64,000 bases of DNA, taken from assembly GCA_016169945.1 (NCBI GenBank), contig JADLSH010000138.1, positions 2,251,660 through 2,315,659 on the forward strand. The letters are read 5' to 3'. The DNA comes from Trachythela sp. YZ-2020 (Eukaryota; Cnidaria; Anthozoa; Malacalcyonacea; Clavulariidae). The notes under the pieces are model-generated. The model was not told where the DNA came from, ran no database searches, and was given only the letters and a program-made list of their open reading frames with translations. Each line of letters starts with the position of its first letter. Position 1 is the first letter of the stretch. The position numbers and the translations under genes were made by a program. Below are positions 33,131 through 44,199 of this stretch, in pieces.

Positions 33131-33646
33131 TAGGCCCTTCCCGATTGTGCTAGCATAATTTTCAGCATAATTTGGCTTAACGAGCACATTTTTTGCATTT
33201 TATTAAGAAAAGAATTGCTAGCATAATTTAGTAATTTTTCGCTAATTCATTTGAATTTTGGCTGTTAAAAAGCAAAACTTTTCATATTTTTGGTGTTCAT
33301 GCAGTTTTAGTGAGTTTAGGAAAACTATATTTCATCTTTTATTTCCCCATAAAGTCAAAATAAAGTACGTTTTACTAATTTTACTATCTGATAATCCGAT
33401 ACGGTCATACGGAAATACAAATCTGAAAGTGGAAGCACTTGCTAATTGAAAAAACAAGATGGCGTCACAAAAGCACATGTTGTGCCATATGTTGATGTGT
33501 TTCTTCTAAATAAAGCCAAGCATTTTTTCAACCAAATGAGCATAATTTTGAAAAATGAGCATAAATTTGAGCATAATTTTGGGAAAAAACAAGCATTGCT
33601 ATGTGCATAATGTGCCAGTTTTACTAGCACAATGGGGAAGGGCCTA
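33131..33646. mobile_element. hAT-like MITE with perfect 8-bp target duplication
   Basis: TIRs TAGGCCCTTCCC and GGGAAGGGCCTA, extending imperfectly through ATTGTGCTAG. AAACGAGG flanks both ends (33123-33130 and 33647-33654). The interior holds repeated GAGCATAATTTTG motifs and no transposase, so it depends on an enzyme encoded elsewhere. Confidence 0.85.
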
Positions 33647-33846
33647 AAACGAGGTCCAAACAATCGAGGAACAAGTCCGCAATCTGGGACGTAATATATT
33701 TGTTGACAATCCCTCAGTGCTAATTTGCTATACCATTAATTGTTTATAACCTCAATAAGATGTATTTAATCCTATACATACCCAGATTTCATTCCTAATT
33801 ATTGTAAATCTTGAACATACTTAACATTGTACTCCTGTATGCGGTC

Positions 33847-35603
33847 CTACTAATTACTGCCAGGGAGAGTCTGAGACTGTCCGGGGACGAAAATTACTGC
33901 CGGGGCCTTCAAATTTAAGGGGAGAACACTTGATTTTCGGAGGGGAGAAGATTTGTATTATTGTATATTCTTTCTTTGGTATAAACGAATCGTTTCAGTT
34001 TTTTCAGTTGAAACCAGATGATGAAAATAATAAAACTGATAAAAACGGTTGACTTTTAGCCGGGTTTTCTTCGCCTATATTAAACCATATTGCATGGAAG
34101 AAGAGGGTTGGACATATGTGGGAGAACACTTGATTTTTCATCATTCTTTTATTAAAATAGGTCACTGTTGATATTATAGTTGCATTAATATTTGATAACG
34201 GTCTCTAATACGTTCTTCTGCATATGTTAAAAATAGGTACGCAAAGCGTACATGTATCTGCTCAAGCATATTTGCCTAATTGTATAATTAAATAGCGTAA
34301 TTGAATTATGCCAATGCATGAGGTCAATGTCACTCAATGAGCGTATGAACGTTAATAGGTTTATATTGCTTTTAAAAACTGTGCATAAAGGGGATGAGGG
34401 ACTATAGCCCATGGGAGCAATGTTTTAAACAATTGTGAAACCTTCAGATTTTAGTCTCTCATTCTTGAGAACAAAGGTTGTAAACAAAAGTATATAACAG
34501 CACTACTTACACACCTCATATAAATATTACATACCATCAACTCATTTAGTCCCCCAAGTCTCAGCAGTTTGGGAAAGAAATGCCAAACTGTCATGCTGGT
34601 CCCAGTATTGCCCATGAATGAGTAATATTCTAGTAATTCTACAATTATGCTTTGGCCCTAAATTGTATAAGTTATGCATATTTTGTACAAACAGCATACA
34701 CTTCATTCAACCAGTAACTTGTAAAGAATAAGAGATTAATATTTAAATGAATATACTTTTATAAATATCACAATTATATATTATACACAGTTGAACAATG
34801 TTTTCATATTCATTGTTAAACTAGGTTAGATTTACAGTATGCCAGATGACAAAATAAAATGGCTGATATAAATTCCACTTGCAGAAACTAATTCCATAAC
34901 ATAACAAAGATTTTATTCAATTTTATGATGGCGTAGCTGAAACATATGTTAGGTTCACAATATTCTTAATAGTTCATAATATAATATAATATAATATAAT
35001 CAGGTATGTGAGAGAATTGTAGAAGCATGGATGTTGTCAGAATACCAGATGTTGAAAGCCAGGGTGCAGAAAGCATTTTAACCATATTATTGATACATGA
35101 TTACATCAACATTTCTGTTGTTTAATAATGGAAGTATTTCTTTTTAGAATTGTGATAGTCATGGTTGAAGGAACACAAATGAACTGTTTATGCCAAGAAA
35201 ATGTATTAGCAAATATGTCATATATTGGAGGCCATTGATCAGTAGCAAATGTTGACAAGGTTGAGAATCAGGAGTATAATCCATGTGTATAGTTCTTGAA
35301 TAGAATCATATAACACAGCATACCAGATCCATACAATCATATTGTTTCATGGGAGAAAATCCAATATACACCACAGAATAATAGGTTCAGTTTTGTACAT
35401 TGTGTGCCATTAATAAGATCCCTTCATATGACATATGGTTGCTGTTGATTATCTTCTCTTGTAAATATACATGTACCAGTGAGTTTAGATTGAGACTGTT
35501 CTGCAAGTGAGATGTAGTTCTGACAAATTTATCCAGCCATTATCCAGTAAATTTATTCATGATTGTTGTTTTCATCTATAAACAAAAACCTTTATGTCAT
35601 AAC
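33847..35603. other. No gene recognised
   Basis: AT-rich sequence with a dispersed repeat at 34508-34591 (listed separately), a TATAA microsatellite at about 34978-35000, and two GAGAACACTTGATTTT blocks near 33925 and 34120. Confidence 0.5.
34508..34591. repeat. Dispersed repeat ending in a perfect hairpin, copy 1
   Basis: Similar to 48016-48098 from CACACCTCATATAAATATT to a terminal stem-loop CAGTTTGG-(10 nt)-CCAAACTG. Similarity ends within a base or two of the hairpin in both copies. Confidence 0.65.
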
Positions 35604-35819
35604 TTAAAGTGCTACTGAAACGAATTTTTCGACCCCTTTTTTATTGGCTTAATTTAAAGTACTCACTTTCCTGATATGTTTGCCGCAAACAGAATTAAAT
35701 TTGGCCTTTTCAAACAGATTTTATAGCCTTCCAAAGTTGCGATTTTTGGCACTTCCTGTGCGAACTTTTGGTCCGCCATTTTGATGCCGTGTGACGTCAT
35801 AAGATGAACACAGTTCATC

Positions 35820-36422
35820 ATGGCGTGTTGTACTAGTAGCGAAAAACGCTATCGCGGAGGAAAAGGCTGTGTTGCTGGCGGTCCTAACTTAGTTAGTTAC
35901 GCCAATAATCAACAAACCGAAGGAATATCTATGCATCTGTCTCCTAACGATGAAACAGATCCGCAAAGACGGAGAAAGTGGATAAATGTTGTCCGTAAAC
36001 ATAGACCGAGCGTTCACGCTTCTGCGACTTCGTGTCTTTGTTCAGCCCACTTTCAAGATTCGTGCTATGATGTGAATCTTACTTTGGCTAAAGCGCTGAA
36101 TATGAAAAGATGATTGAAGGAAGATGCTATTCCTACAATTGATGTAGCTGGAATAGTTCCACCGGCTGAAGAACAGCTAACAGATCGACAGGTTAGTATT
36201 GAGTATATATTTGCACCGAAGGCGTCTCGCCCACGCACATGGTTAATTGTAATATTATGCGTTTATACTAAAAATTTGCACATGTTTACTTCAAAGATAA
36301 TTTGTCGCAGTAAAATATTGTCGCCTGTAAAGTTGGCCTCTCCTCTAGCAAAGGTTGATGAAAATATTCCAACAACAAGTCAGAATTTTGACGATACAAT
36401 ATACGACTTATTATACGATTAA
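35820..36422 (+). pseudogene. THAP zinc-finger protein
   Basis: Starts at ATG 35820 (ATCATGGCGTGTTG). The THAP-like region reads KGCVAGGPNLVSYANN, GISMHLSPNDE, RRKWINVVRKHRP and SCLCSAHFQDSCY. The C-x2-H pair (CSAH) and the first Cys are present; the position where related proteins often have the second Cys reads SYAN, so one zinc ligand may be lost. An in-frame TGA at 36114 splits the protein just before LKEDAIPTIDV, a stretch that normally continues a THAP protein. A possible donor CAG/GTTAGT lies at 36192 and an acceptor at 36310, but their phases do not join cleanly. THAP domains in transposases bind TIR DNA, so this is probably the DNA-binding part of the element. Confidence 0.75.
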
Positions 36423-36429
36423 CTTTGTC

Positions 36430-37290
36430 CTTTCTACTTTTGAGGATCAACCAGATGAAACAAAGATGGAAAATTAGAATATAGTATAATAATTATAATA
36501 ACCATAATGTATTATATACATGAATAGTTCATATAAAGTTGATTGGTAACTATATCGTAATATAAGTTAGTACATTACTATGGAGAATCAGATAGTTATA
36601 TAACACAATAATCCTAATATAAAAATTAATTATAATGCCCGTGAGTGACATCGTTGGAAACCTCCATTGGCATTGGAGGATGTGCAAAGCTGTTGTATTA
36701 TATTGTATATTTTCATAAAGAGTTCAATACGAATATTGATTTAGCAGTAATTTATAACCATAATAATAAAGTAATAGATTGAAATAATAATTTTAGCACG
36801 CTTTATGAAAATCACACAACAGCCATGGCATACTGCATGATCAATATTGGAGGTACAGTAAATGTACCAAACCATAAACTTATTGCATGTTTATTGGTTA
36901 GTATGATGATGCAACATTTTGTATTATTTAATAAGTTATTTACCACATTTCATCTATAATTTATGGTTTTCATGACACTGTAAACTACTCATGACAAGTA
37001 AATAAAATCTGGTTCGTTTTCTCTGGGTACTCTGATTTCTTTTTTATGATGGGCTAGAATAGATAATATAGCTAGTTGGTTTTCTCTGGGCACTTGTTTC
37101 ATTTGTTGTAGGATGGGTTTAGTATAGATAATAAAGGAACATTACAAATATCAACACCTTTCATAAGTTGTGTTTACACTTCAAGCCTTGGCTTGGTTTT
37201 GCTTACACATTTTGGATGATTATATTTGTCAACTGATCGACAATAGAAAAACATGGCTGAGGATTGAAGTGTAAACACATAAATACACTA
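36430..37290. other. Interior of the Kolobok-like element, no gene recognised
   Basis: AT-rich. Two GGTTTTCTCTGGG blocks about 65 bp apart near 37012 and 37078. Holds the 3' regions of two convergent genes. Confidence 0.45.
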
Positions 37291-37296
37291 ATGTCC

Positions 37297-38355
37297 TTAT
37301 GAACGCTGCTCAGCTGGAATATAGCCTTTTGTGTCTGCTGTTGGGTATGCTTTTCGAATAAAATGGTACACACAAGCTGCTGGCAAGGGTCTTGTGTAAT
37401 CCCATCCCAATAAGCCATACATCCATTCAATGAGCTACATCTATAGGCAACTGCTCTCAAACATCTAAAAGAATACAATGCAAATGACTTTGAGTGTTGG
37501 CAGTGGTAAATGAACTGTAAAAAATTGACCTATTTGGCAGCCAAATTTATCCAGAAGTATAACTTACTGGTTCAAAGATTGTGATCCATGTCGTCGATAA
37601 GAGCGGCCATTCCTGTCTTTAAGAAGCGGACCAACATTCTCTAATACTGCCTGATGGGTCATTGGGCCAAAGTCACCATGTTGGGTGATACAGCTGATGT
37701 GCTCAATGCTGCCATCCAATGTCATCCTCAAGGCTGGTGTCATTTCCTTGCAGCACTGATAATCCATGACCCCCCAGCAATTCTGTTTGGCAACATTGGC
37801 AACTGCACCTATGAAATTTAAGTTAAAACCTGTCTACATTTTTGTATATACAAGTCACAATATAGAATAGTGAACTCTGTATACTATTTTTAACACATTG
37901 CATCACAGATATTTATATATGTTTACAACTTAGCCTATAAAGTTGTGTCATAATTTGGTAGAAAGGCAAATTTATATAAGGCAATCCTTTATATAGAATC
38001 TCTGACAAGGTACTTATCCAATATTTTTACTGACAGAGGCATATTCATAATGTAAACACGTGCACTAGGTATATTTATAAATCAATTTTAATAAATCCAT
38101 TTACCACTGGTTTGAAGGTATTCTGCCGTCGCTTCTCTGCTCTAACGTCGATGGTAGAATTCCGTCCGGATCATCTGGGGTATCCACAACTTGACCTGGT
38201 TCTGGCAGTGGTTCATCATCAAGCGAAGCTATGAGATCATTGAGATGCTACATTGCATACTGAGCCGAAGTACTTATATCGCCATCAGGCGTGCTCTTAG
38301 AGTTAGTCGAACTTTCTGATGTATTCGCGCTACTATCGGACTCGTTACTTGACAT
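37297..38355 (-). pseudogene. P2X7 receptor-type C-terminal ('ballast') zinc domain gene
   Basis: Three exons on the minus strand. Exon 1 (38355-38105) starts MSSNESDSSANTSESSTNSK, is Ser/Asp-rich, has one in-frame stop, and ends GRIPSNQ-W at a TG/GTAAAT donor. Exon 2 (37808-37568) gives CSCQCCQTELL, a frameshift in a six-C run at 37770-37775, then MDYQCCKEMTPALRM, HISCITQHGDFGPMTHQAVL and DRNGRSYRRHG. Exon 3 (37464-37297) begins CLRAVAYR and, after another frameshift, reads EWMYGLLGWDYTRPLPAACV, YHFIRKAYPTADTKGYIP and a stop. WCxCxxC, ExxCCKE, the D-x-x-G-x-x-Y block, W-x-x-G-x-L-G and I-R-x-x-[FY]-P are the zinc-binding and structural landmarks of the P2X7 cytoplasmic domain. No P2X channel part is present. 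The gene is inside the TTAA element and runs antisense to the THAP gene. Confidence 0.75.
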
Positions 38356-38702
38356 CCCCTCAGAATATAGATTGTTATATATAGTAACTTAGCTTTCCTG
38401 TAAAAAATATAGTTTTAGGCCTCAAAAATCCACGAGAAATCACTGCGAATACCTCAAACGCTATATATAGGTCTATATAGATTACTGTTTACTTCGCCAC
38501 TTCCGTCCATCTTCTGACGTCACAGGACACCAAAATGGCGGCTTAAAAAGTTCGCATCTGATAACGAAGTTTGGAGGCAAAATTAGACCAGTTCTACTTA
38601 ACGTACGATGCTCATACATATATCAAACTGCTTCTAAAAACGTGAATATCTTTTTAAGCCAATAAAAAAGGGGGTGAAAAATTCGTTTCAGTAGCACTTT
38701 AA

Positions 38703-39012
38703 GGCAAAATTATAGTGGTAGAACATGCAACAATACATAAGACAATATAGTAAGAGGGAGGGGAGAGAGGGGACATATAAAATGGCTTACCTGGTGTTCT
38801 TGTTATTGGCATTCAGTGGCAGGCATTAAGGTGGATGAAGGGGGGAACACCCCCTCCAAGTTTTTAACCTCTTAATAGTAGAACCCAGGTTATATAGTTA
38901 TATACTGTAAGTATATGTAGATTATTGTGACTGGTTCCAAATGTTACTATAAATACTTATGTTCCTATCTGAAGCCAAGATCTGCTCTTCATGCAGCTAC
39001 TATTATTTTTTT
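38703..39012. other. Region between the Kolobok-like element and the Helentron coding end
   Basis: About 310 bp with purine-rich (GAGGGAGGGGAGAGAGGGG) and C-rich patches. Probably the 3' region of the Helentron, but its end cannot be fixed. Confidence 0.4.
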
Positions 39013-39660
39013 TCAATGAAAGCAATTAATCAATGCACATACTGCTTTATGATCAGAGAAATATGTTTCTAAAATGTGTGACTTAGCTTGTGACTCTGGC
39101 AAATTTGTATAAATATGATCTATTAATGTCTGACTATCTGTAGTGACATTGTAGACCAATTGTCTATAGTTATTATCATTGATAAATAAATGATATAAAG
39201 GCCTTCTATTGGCTTCATCCAACCAATTTATATTAAAGTCACCTATGAAAATGTTAAATTGAGAAGTACATGACATCAAAACCTCACTTAATGCTGCTAA
39301 CAGTTGCTGAACTGAAATTCTCGGTGATCGATATATACCTATAATGGTAACATGTGGAAGAATCAGTACTTTCATAATAGTTATCTCAATGCCATTAATA
39401 TTACGACAACGTGGATATCCAGGTAAGAATTCAACTCGGCTAAAAACTGCCATGCCACCAAAAGGTCTTGAAGTCGAAGAGTGACCATCATTTCTGAACA
39501 AGGTGTAACCATCAATATCATACATATTATTATTATCTCATTTTGTACATCGAGTCTCAGAAAATATATTGATGTCAGTGTTTGTAAAATTAAGATCTTG
39601 TCAACATCGTCAATATGTTTGTGCAATGATCGAGTGTTCAGGTAGCATAATTTAAAAGAG
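39013..39660 (-). pseudogene. AP-endonuclease-like (EEP) domain of the Helentron
   Basis: Begins VSFKLCYLNTRSLHKHIDDV, then changes frame, then RPFGGMAVFSRVEFLPGY, VTIIGIYRSPRISVQQL, FNIFIGDFNINWLD, TDSQTLIDHIYTNLPES and ETYFSDHKAVCALI. GDFN and SDH are the metal-binding and catalytic motifs of endonuclease/exonuclease/phosphatase proteins. It directly follows the helicase C-terminus in the polyprotein. A frameshift near 39540 separates the first block from the rest. Confidence 0.85.
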
Positions 39661-39664
39661 ACTT

Positions 39665-41690
39665 GATCTGTCTTATAAATAGGAGTAATACTAAGTTGCA
39701 GTGCACGTTCAGTCCTCAACAATTCCATTTCAGCTGCAACATGAGGATTGACAGCTATCTTTTCTTCACAAAGGTCAGTGATATATAAACCTTCAATGGT
39801 TGTTACCCTGCTCAAACCAACATAATGTATATGAGGTATGGCTCTTCTTGTATTGAAATTGGCCACAATTTTTTGTTCAGTGTCACCTTGTGAACGATGA
39901 ATGGTTTTAGCTGCAGCAGGTCTCAGTGGAAACTGTTTTCTTACAACTTGTGCAATTTGGTTCCTGCCAACAGCAAACTGAGTGGTAATTGGTTTTATTG
40001 GAGTCCATACCTTCAACATAAAGGTTTCTATTTTCATGTCTGGTTTTCTCACCAACATCTGAATGGTCAAACTGTACCCATATTATACCAGACGGTTTAT
40101 CTCTTTGATTTAATTGTATCTTTTTAGCAACATTACTAGCACCATTAGTCATGCCATCATCAGTGCGTACATTTAATGCTATCTCAGTTCTTTCCCCAAC
40201 TGACAGTTTAAGATTCGAAGCAACTTGTTTAGTTTTCCTTGGATCGTCTGGTATTTGGAATGTTATCACGAAGTTGAGCAGAGTTGGCTCCTATGACACT
40301 GTCCACTGCTTTAATGGAAAACTTTTCCCCAGTTGCTGCATTATGAACTCTTTCATTGAATTCATTCACCTTCTGGTTTTGTATGAACAAATGTGGCACA
40401 TCCATTGGCTCCTGTATGCTATTTAGCAATTATTGAACGAGGTTGAATATCTTGTGTGCTAGACAAGGTTGGCGAACTTTGAGGAAGCCATTTGTTTTTC
40501 CACGGCAGTGTTGGCAGTTTGTCATTGTCAACGAGTCAATATGATTGTCGTCGCCATAACCATGACAACGAAGTCATATTGACGCGTCAATAATTATCAT
40601 ATTGACTCGCTTGACCATATTTGGCAAGCTGTCGCCGCGTAAAGAGCCTGGACACGAGGTTGTTGAGTTGATATGACGATTTCACAGTTGGCTGTTAGTC
40701 AATCAGAAACCAGGAATTTTTTAAATAAATAATAATTTAATTTATTAATCTCTCTTTGAGTTTCAAAATATCATTTTTGGTATGCTGGCCTTCCCTCAGC
40801 CTGCTTAATATTTCAGCAAATACTTTGCTCTCTCCTTGTCTCATTATTTCTTGCAGTTCAAACATATTAAAGTAATCTTGACATTTATGCGAAGCAAGAA
40901 CTCCATATTCTGAATTGTCTAGATTCTTAAATATATACCTATCCATTACAGGTTCTAGTTGAAATAGATCGCCAATTGCAGCTATACTTACACCACCAAA
41001 GTCGTCTTTACTTCCTTTGATATCTTTCAGTCTATGATTTATCTGAACATTAAACATTGTACTACCGACCATTGAGATCTCATCCAAAAATATTAGTTTT
41101 AAACCACCAAGCTGACACCTTAAAGTGTTTAGCCTGCTCGAATCAAGTGGTTTGTAGTTCTTTAAGGACTGACATGCAGGTACTGCAAGTGCACTATGTA
41201 TTGTATTGCCTTTAATGTTGAAAGCTGCTTTGCCAGTTGGAGCAAGCATTAATATTTTTAGTTGATGGAAATCATCACCACCTCTTGTATTATAATACTT
41301 CAATGCTGCTTGATATAAACATTTAGTAAGATGCGACTTGCAACTCCAGCTCCTCCACTGAGAAGACAGTAGAATGGACTCTCAGAAGTTTTAATTCCTT
41401 TTGTTCTTTGTTTAGTTTTTGTACCATACCTCTGTAAACATCATCGTGTTCTTCATGTAATATTAGCTGCTCAGTATTTGGTGCAGTTGAAGGTATTCCA
41501 AGATCACCAGATAGGTCATACTTTGCATTCAATTCTGGATGAAGGTCTTGTGTACCTTCAGATTCATCTTGACGCTCAATGTTTTGTGTTCCAGGGGCAA
41601 TAAGGTCATAGTTTTCATCATTATCTTCCATATTATTAAGTTGTTCTTGGATCTCATTTAGTAATCGCATTCCTGGTAAGAAGAACAATT
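39665..41690 (-). pseudogene. PIF1-family helicase domain of the Helentron
   Basis: Motifs in order: Walker A region near 41335-41365 (SGGAGV, then KSHLTKCLYQAALKYY in a different frame), APTGKAAFNIKG, LIFLDEISMVG (Walker B), AIGDLFQLEPV, LQEIMRQGESKVF; then, after an unrelated insertion, MDVPHLFIQNQKVNEFN, RPAAAKTIHRSQGDT and HYVGLSRVTTIEGLYI (motif VI). One base is missing exactly inside the Walker A motif. Helicase activity would unwind donor DNA during rolling-circle transposition. Confidence 0.85.
40436..40738. mobile_element. Unclassified insertion inside the helicase gene
   Basis: About 300 bp separates ...LKLKERLIN from ...EPMDVPHLFIQ, which are normally adjacent. It has repeated TCAATATGA/TCATATTGA palindromes (40535-40610) and an AT-rich flank (TTTAAATAAATAATAATTTA). 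Termini and superfamily are not clear. Confidence 0.5.
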
Positions 41691-43676
41691 TTTTATTAAG
41701 TCGGTTGTTTCATTTCTCCATGATGTGAATAACATGATTAGTTCACGGTGGTGTTTCTCAGAATCAACAACTTTGTTAAAACAGACACTTCTGATAATTC
41801 TGGCTTTACTTCTTTTTTTATTCTTTTGTTCACTTTCTTTTTTCTCATTATCATCATGATTATCATCCAAGTTTGTCTCAAGTGGATAATTATCAATATC
41901 CAGTTCACGAGGATATTAAAGGTTAATATATGGCTTAGCACAGGAGTCATACCATGCAGCCCAATCAGCAAGTGATAAATTTTCAAGTTTGGCTGGTCGT
42001 TTTATTAAACCAGATGCATGTACCTCATCAGAATCATCTTCCATATCATTGATTTCTTGCATCGGTTTTAGTAATTGAACTCTCTTCTCAGGAGGTGAAG
42101 TATTTATAAATATAACTTGACGAGAAGATTTCCTCATTGGAAGTTGCAGTACTATGTAGACTGCTTCTTGTGCACTTATTTCAACATTGTTTAAAAATTT
42201 ATTTCCAATATCTCTCACTTGTTGTTTAATACTGGAGTTTCCCCTCCTTGCTTCTTCACAAGCAGTTCTCAATAGCTCACTCATGACTTTTTGGGCTTTG
42301 GATATATATGATACAATATACATTGCACATGCATATACATCAAGTACAAATTGAATGTCCATATTTGCACGCATGCACTAAGACATGCAGCATTATAATT
42401 ATTTATTCTTAATTCATTTTCTTTTTAAGAATATAGTTGGTGCCTTGAGGCTGGATCGAACAGCTACCAAATAATTTTGTTCTGTAAGTTTAAGATTTAC
42501 CAACAACTGGTCAAATGTAATGTCCTCATGCTCTTTCATATCATTCAGATGTTTCTTTATAAACTTCCAAGTATCTTTATGTTGTCCAAGTTCATTATCA
42601 TCCATATCAATATCTAATGGATATAGAATTTTGGTTGATCGCATATTAAAACGACATACACTTTTGGATTTCTGTCGACAAGTGTGAGAATGACGATGAA
42701 CCTTCCTGTTTACAAGTGTAGTAAGTAACTCTTGATTCTCAGTTGGTTTTTCACATGTTATTATTTTATCAATGAATGAAACAACATCACAATCAAAATC
42801 TACACCAAATGTAAGAGCATTTTCTAGCAATATTAACATATGAATATGAGGTGATCCTCTTTGTTGATATTCAACTCGATAAAACCAGTCGGCAACCTTT
42901 CCTAGAGGTGCAGCTGTACTTAAAAGAAAGTTTTGCAGAAGCTTGTGTACTTGATAATCAAAGTGCCTAGCACATGTCACTGGATCACTCTGAATTAACC
43001 TGCTTTTCTCTTCCCAATTGAGGTTCTCAAGTTCATTGTCAGTGTATTCTTTGTTATCAACAAGCTTACCAAGTATTCTGAGTAGATGAACCCACTGTGT
43101 TTCTGCAGAAGAGAAATTACAGAATAATGAAGCAGGTCCTAATTGCCTTATCATTGCAAATATATCCTTTTTGGCTTTTTCAAAATATGGAGGTGAACCC
43201 CTCACAGCTCTTAGAAATTTAAATCCTTGATCATGGTGAATCATGTTATCTAATGCACCTGGTTGTTTTAGTTGACCAGCAGTAATTCTGCAACTATTTC
43301 GTTGACATTTTCTTAATGCTACTTGTGATTGCCCCAGCAAAATCTTCCTTTGCAATTTCTTAGTTTTATAGAAAATATTTTCCACACACATTGCAGCCCT
43401 TCGGTCAGACCGTCTTAATTCAGATTTGCAAATTTCACTATAATGGACATCAGTTAGTCTATTTGTATTGTCTGGTCGATTCTGTCCAAAAAATATACCA
43501 GGATATGCTAATTCTTCTGAATATCTATCCCTAAATATACTCATAGGCCTATTGCCCTCACCAGGTGCAACATTTAGAATATGCTGACGTTCATTATCAG
43601 TCACAAAGTCTGGAGATGTTAACATAGTGTCAGGGTATTTCTGTCTCATCTTCACTCCAGTGATCATCATCATCAC
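41691..43676 (-). pseudogene. Rep (HUH endonuclease) and following linker of the Helentron
   Basis: A 420-residue open stretch (43676-42414) holds the Helitron-like N-terminal domain: FRDRYSEELAYPGIFFGQNR, LRAVRGSPPYFEKAKKDIFA, GPASLFCNFSSAETQW and the HUH site RGSPHIHMLILLE. Two frameshifts near 42375-42420 then lead to MDIQFVLDVYACAMYIVSYI, the paired-tyrosine region, and the linker HHRELIMLFTSWRNETTDLI. The enzyme would nick and join element ends through the tyrosines. HUH histidines and tyrosines are intact although the frame is broken. Confidence 0.88.
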
Positions 43677-43739
43677 TTGTTAATGTTTGCTGGGTCTTAC
43701 TGTCTGTATCACAGTTCAACTTTTCTGGATTACAGTCCA

Positions 43740-44190
43740 CTACATTTTCTAACCCTCTGAAATTTGATCATTGTCACTATCATCACATAACAAAGTACTT
43801 GAATTACCTTCAAGCCAAGTATCGTTAAAACTTATACCTTCATCTTTATAAAGGTTACCATTATTTACAAGCCATTTGGCAGCTTCTGCCACTTTGTTTG
43901 GTCTGACATTGGGTGACAAAGCTGCACTTTTGTATTGCAATCTTCTCTTAAGGTTAACTTTAATGGTGCTGGTCGGATTTGGTAACCTTGGCAACATGCT
44001 GACAGTATTAGCAACATCTGCTGGTACATTAATAATATTTCCATTGATCTTTAGTTGTCTACCTCTAGGAGCCTGCATTATATTTTGAAATGCAAGTCTT
44101 GGAGCAAGCAATCTACATTCTAATTCATTTAAATCGATAAATGAAGGTTTTTCTGGGAACTGCATCCCATTTATGGCAGCACAAGGAGGC
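43740..44190 (-). pseudogene. DUF6570-like region of the Helentron polyprotein
   Basis: NGMQFPEKPSFIDLNELECR, LLAPRLAFQNIMQAPRGRQL, KINGNIINVPADVANTVSML and KRRLQYKSAALSPNVRPNKV. This conserved block precedes Rep in many animal Helitron/Helentron proteins and its function is unknown. The downstream junction to Rep contains stops (43680-43745). Confidence 0.7.
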
Positions 44191-44199
44191 GCCTTATTG

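Larger units (their letters stand above)
32561..33846. repeat. Inverted-repeat element with nested insertions
   Basis: The outer arms pair 32561-32662 with 33745-33846 (GGACCGCATACAGGAGT and complement). A second paired segment is 32929-33015 with 33660-33742 (AATTAATGGTATAGC, GGGATTGTCAACAAATATAT). The left side is interrupted by a hairpin-rich block (32690-32928) and the right side by a hAT MITE (33131-33646). CTAATTACTGCC occurs outside both ends in the same orientation. Confidence 0.65.
35608..38698. mobile_element. Kolobok-like DNA transposon (TTAA duplication, THAP gene)
   Basis: Left end AGTGCTACTGAAACGAAT; right end ATTCGTTTCAGTAGCACT. The TIRs stay nearly perfect for about 45 bp, including TTTTTTATTGGCTTAA. 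TTAA flanks both ends (35604-35607 and 38699-38702). TTAA duplications together with a THAP-domain protein point to Kolobok; piggyBac also uses TTAA but does not normally carry THAP. I recognise no DDE transposase core in the interior, so the copy may be non-autonomous. Two decayed genes lie inside, in convergent orientation. Confidence 0.75.

Noticed and set aside
37203..37478. Single long minus-strand ORF over exon 3 of the P2X7-like gene
   Set aside because: Only its first part is the real frame; the family sequence continues in another frame and stops at 37297, so the rest of the ORF is a shadow.
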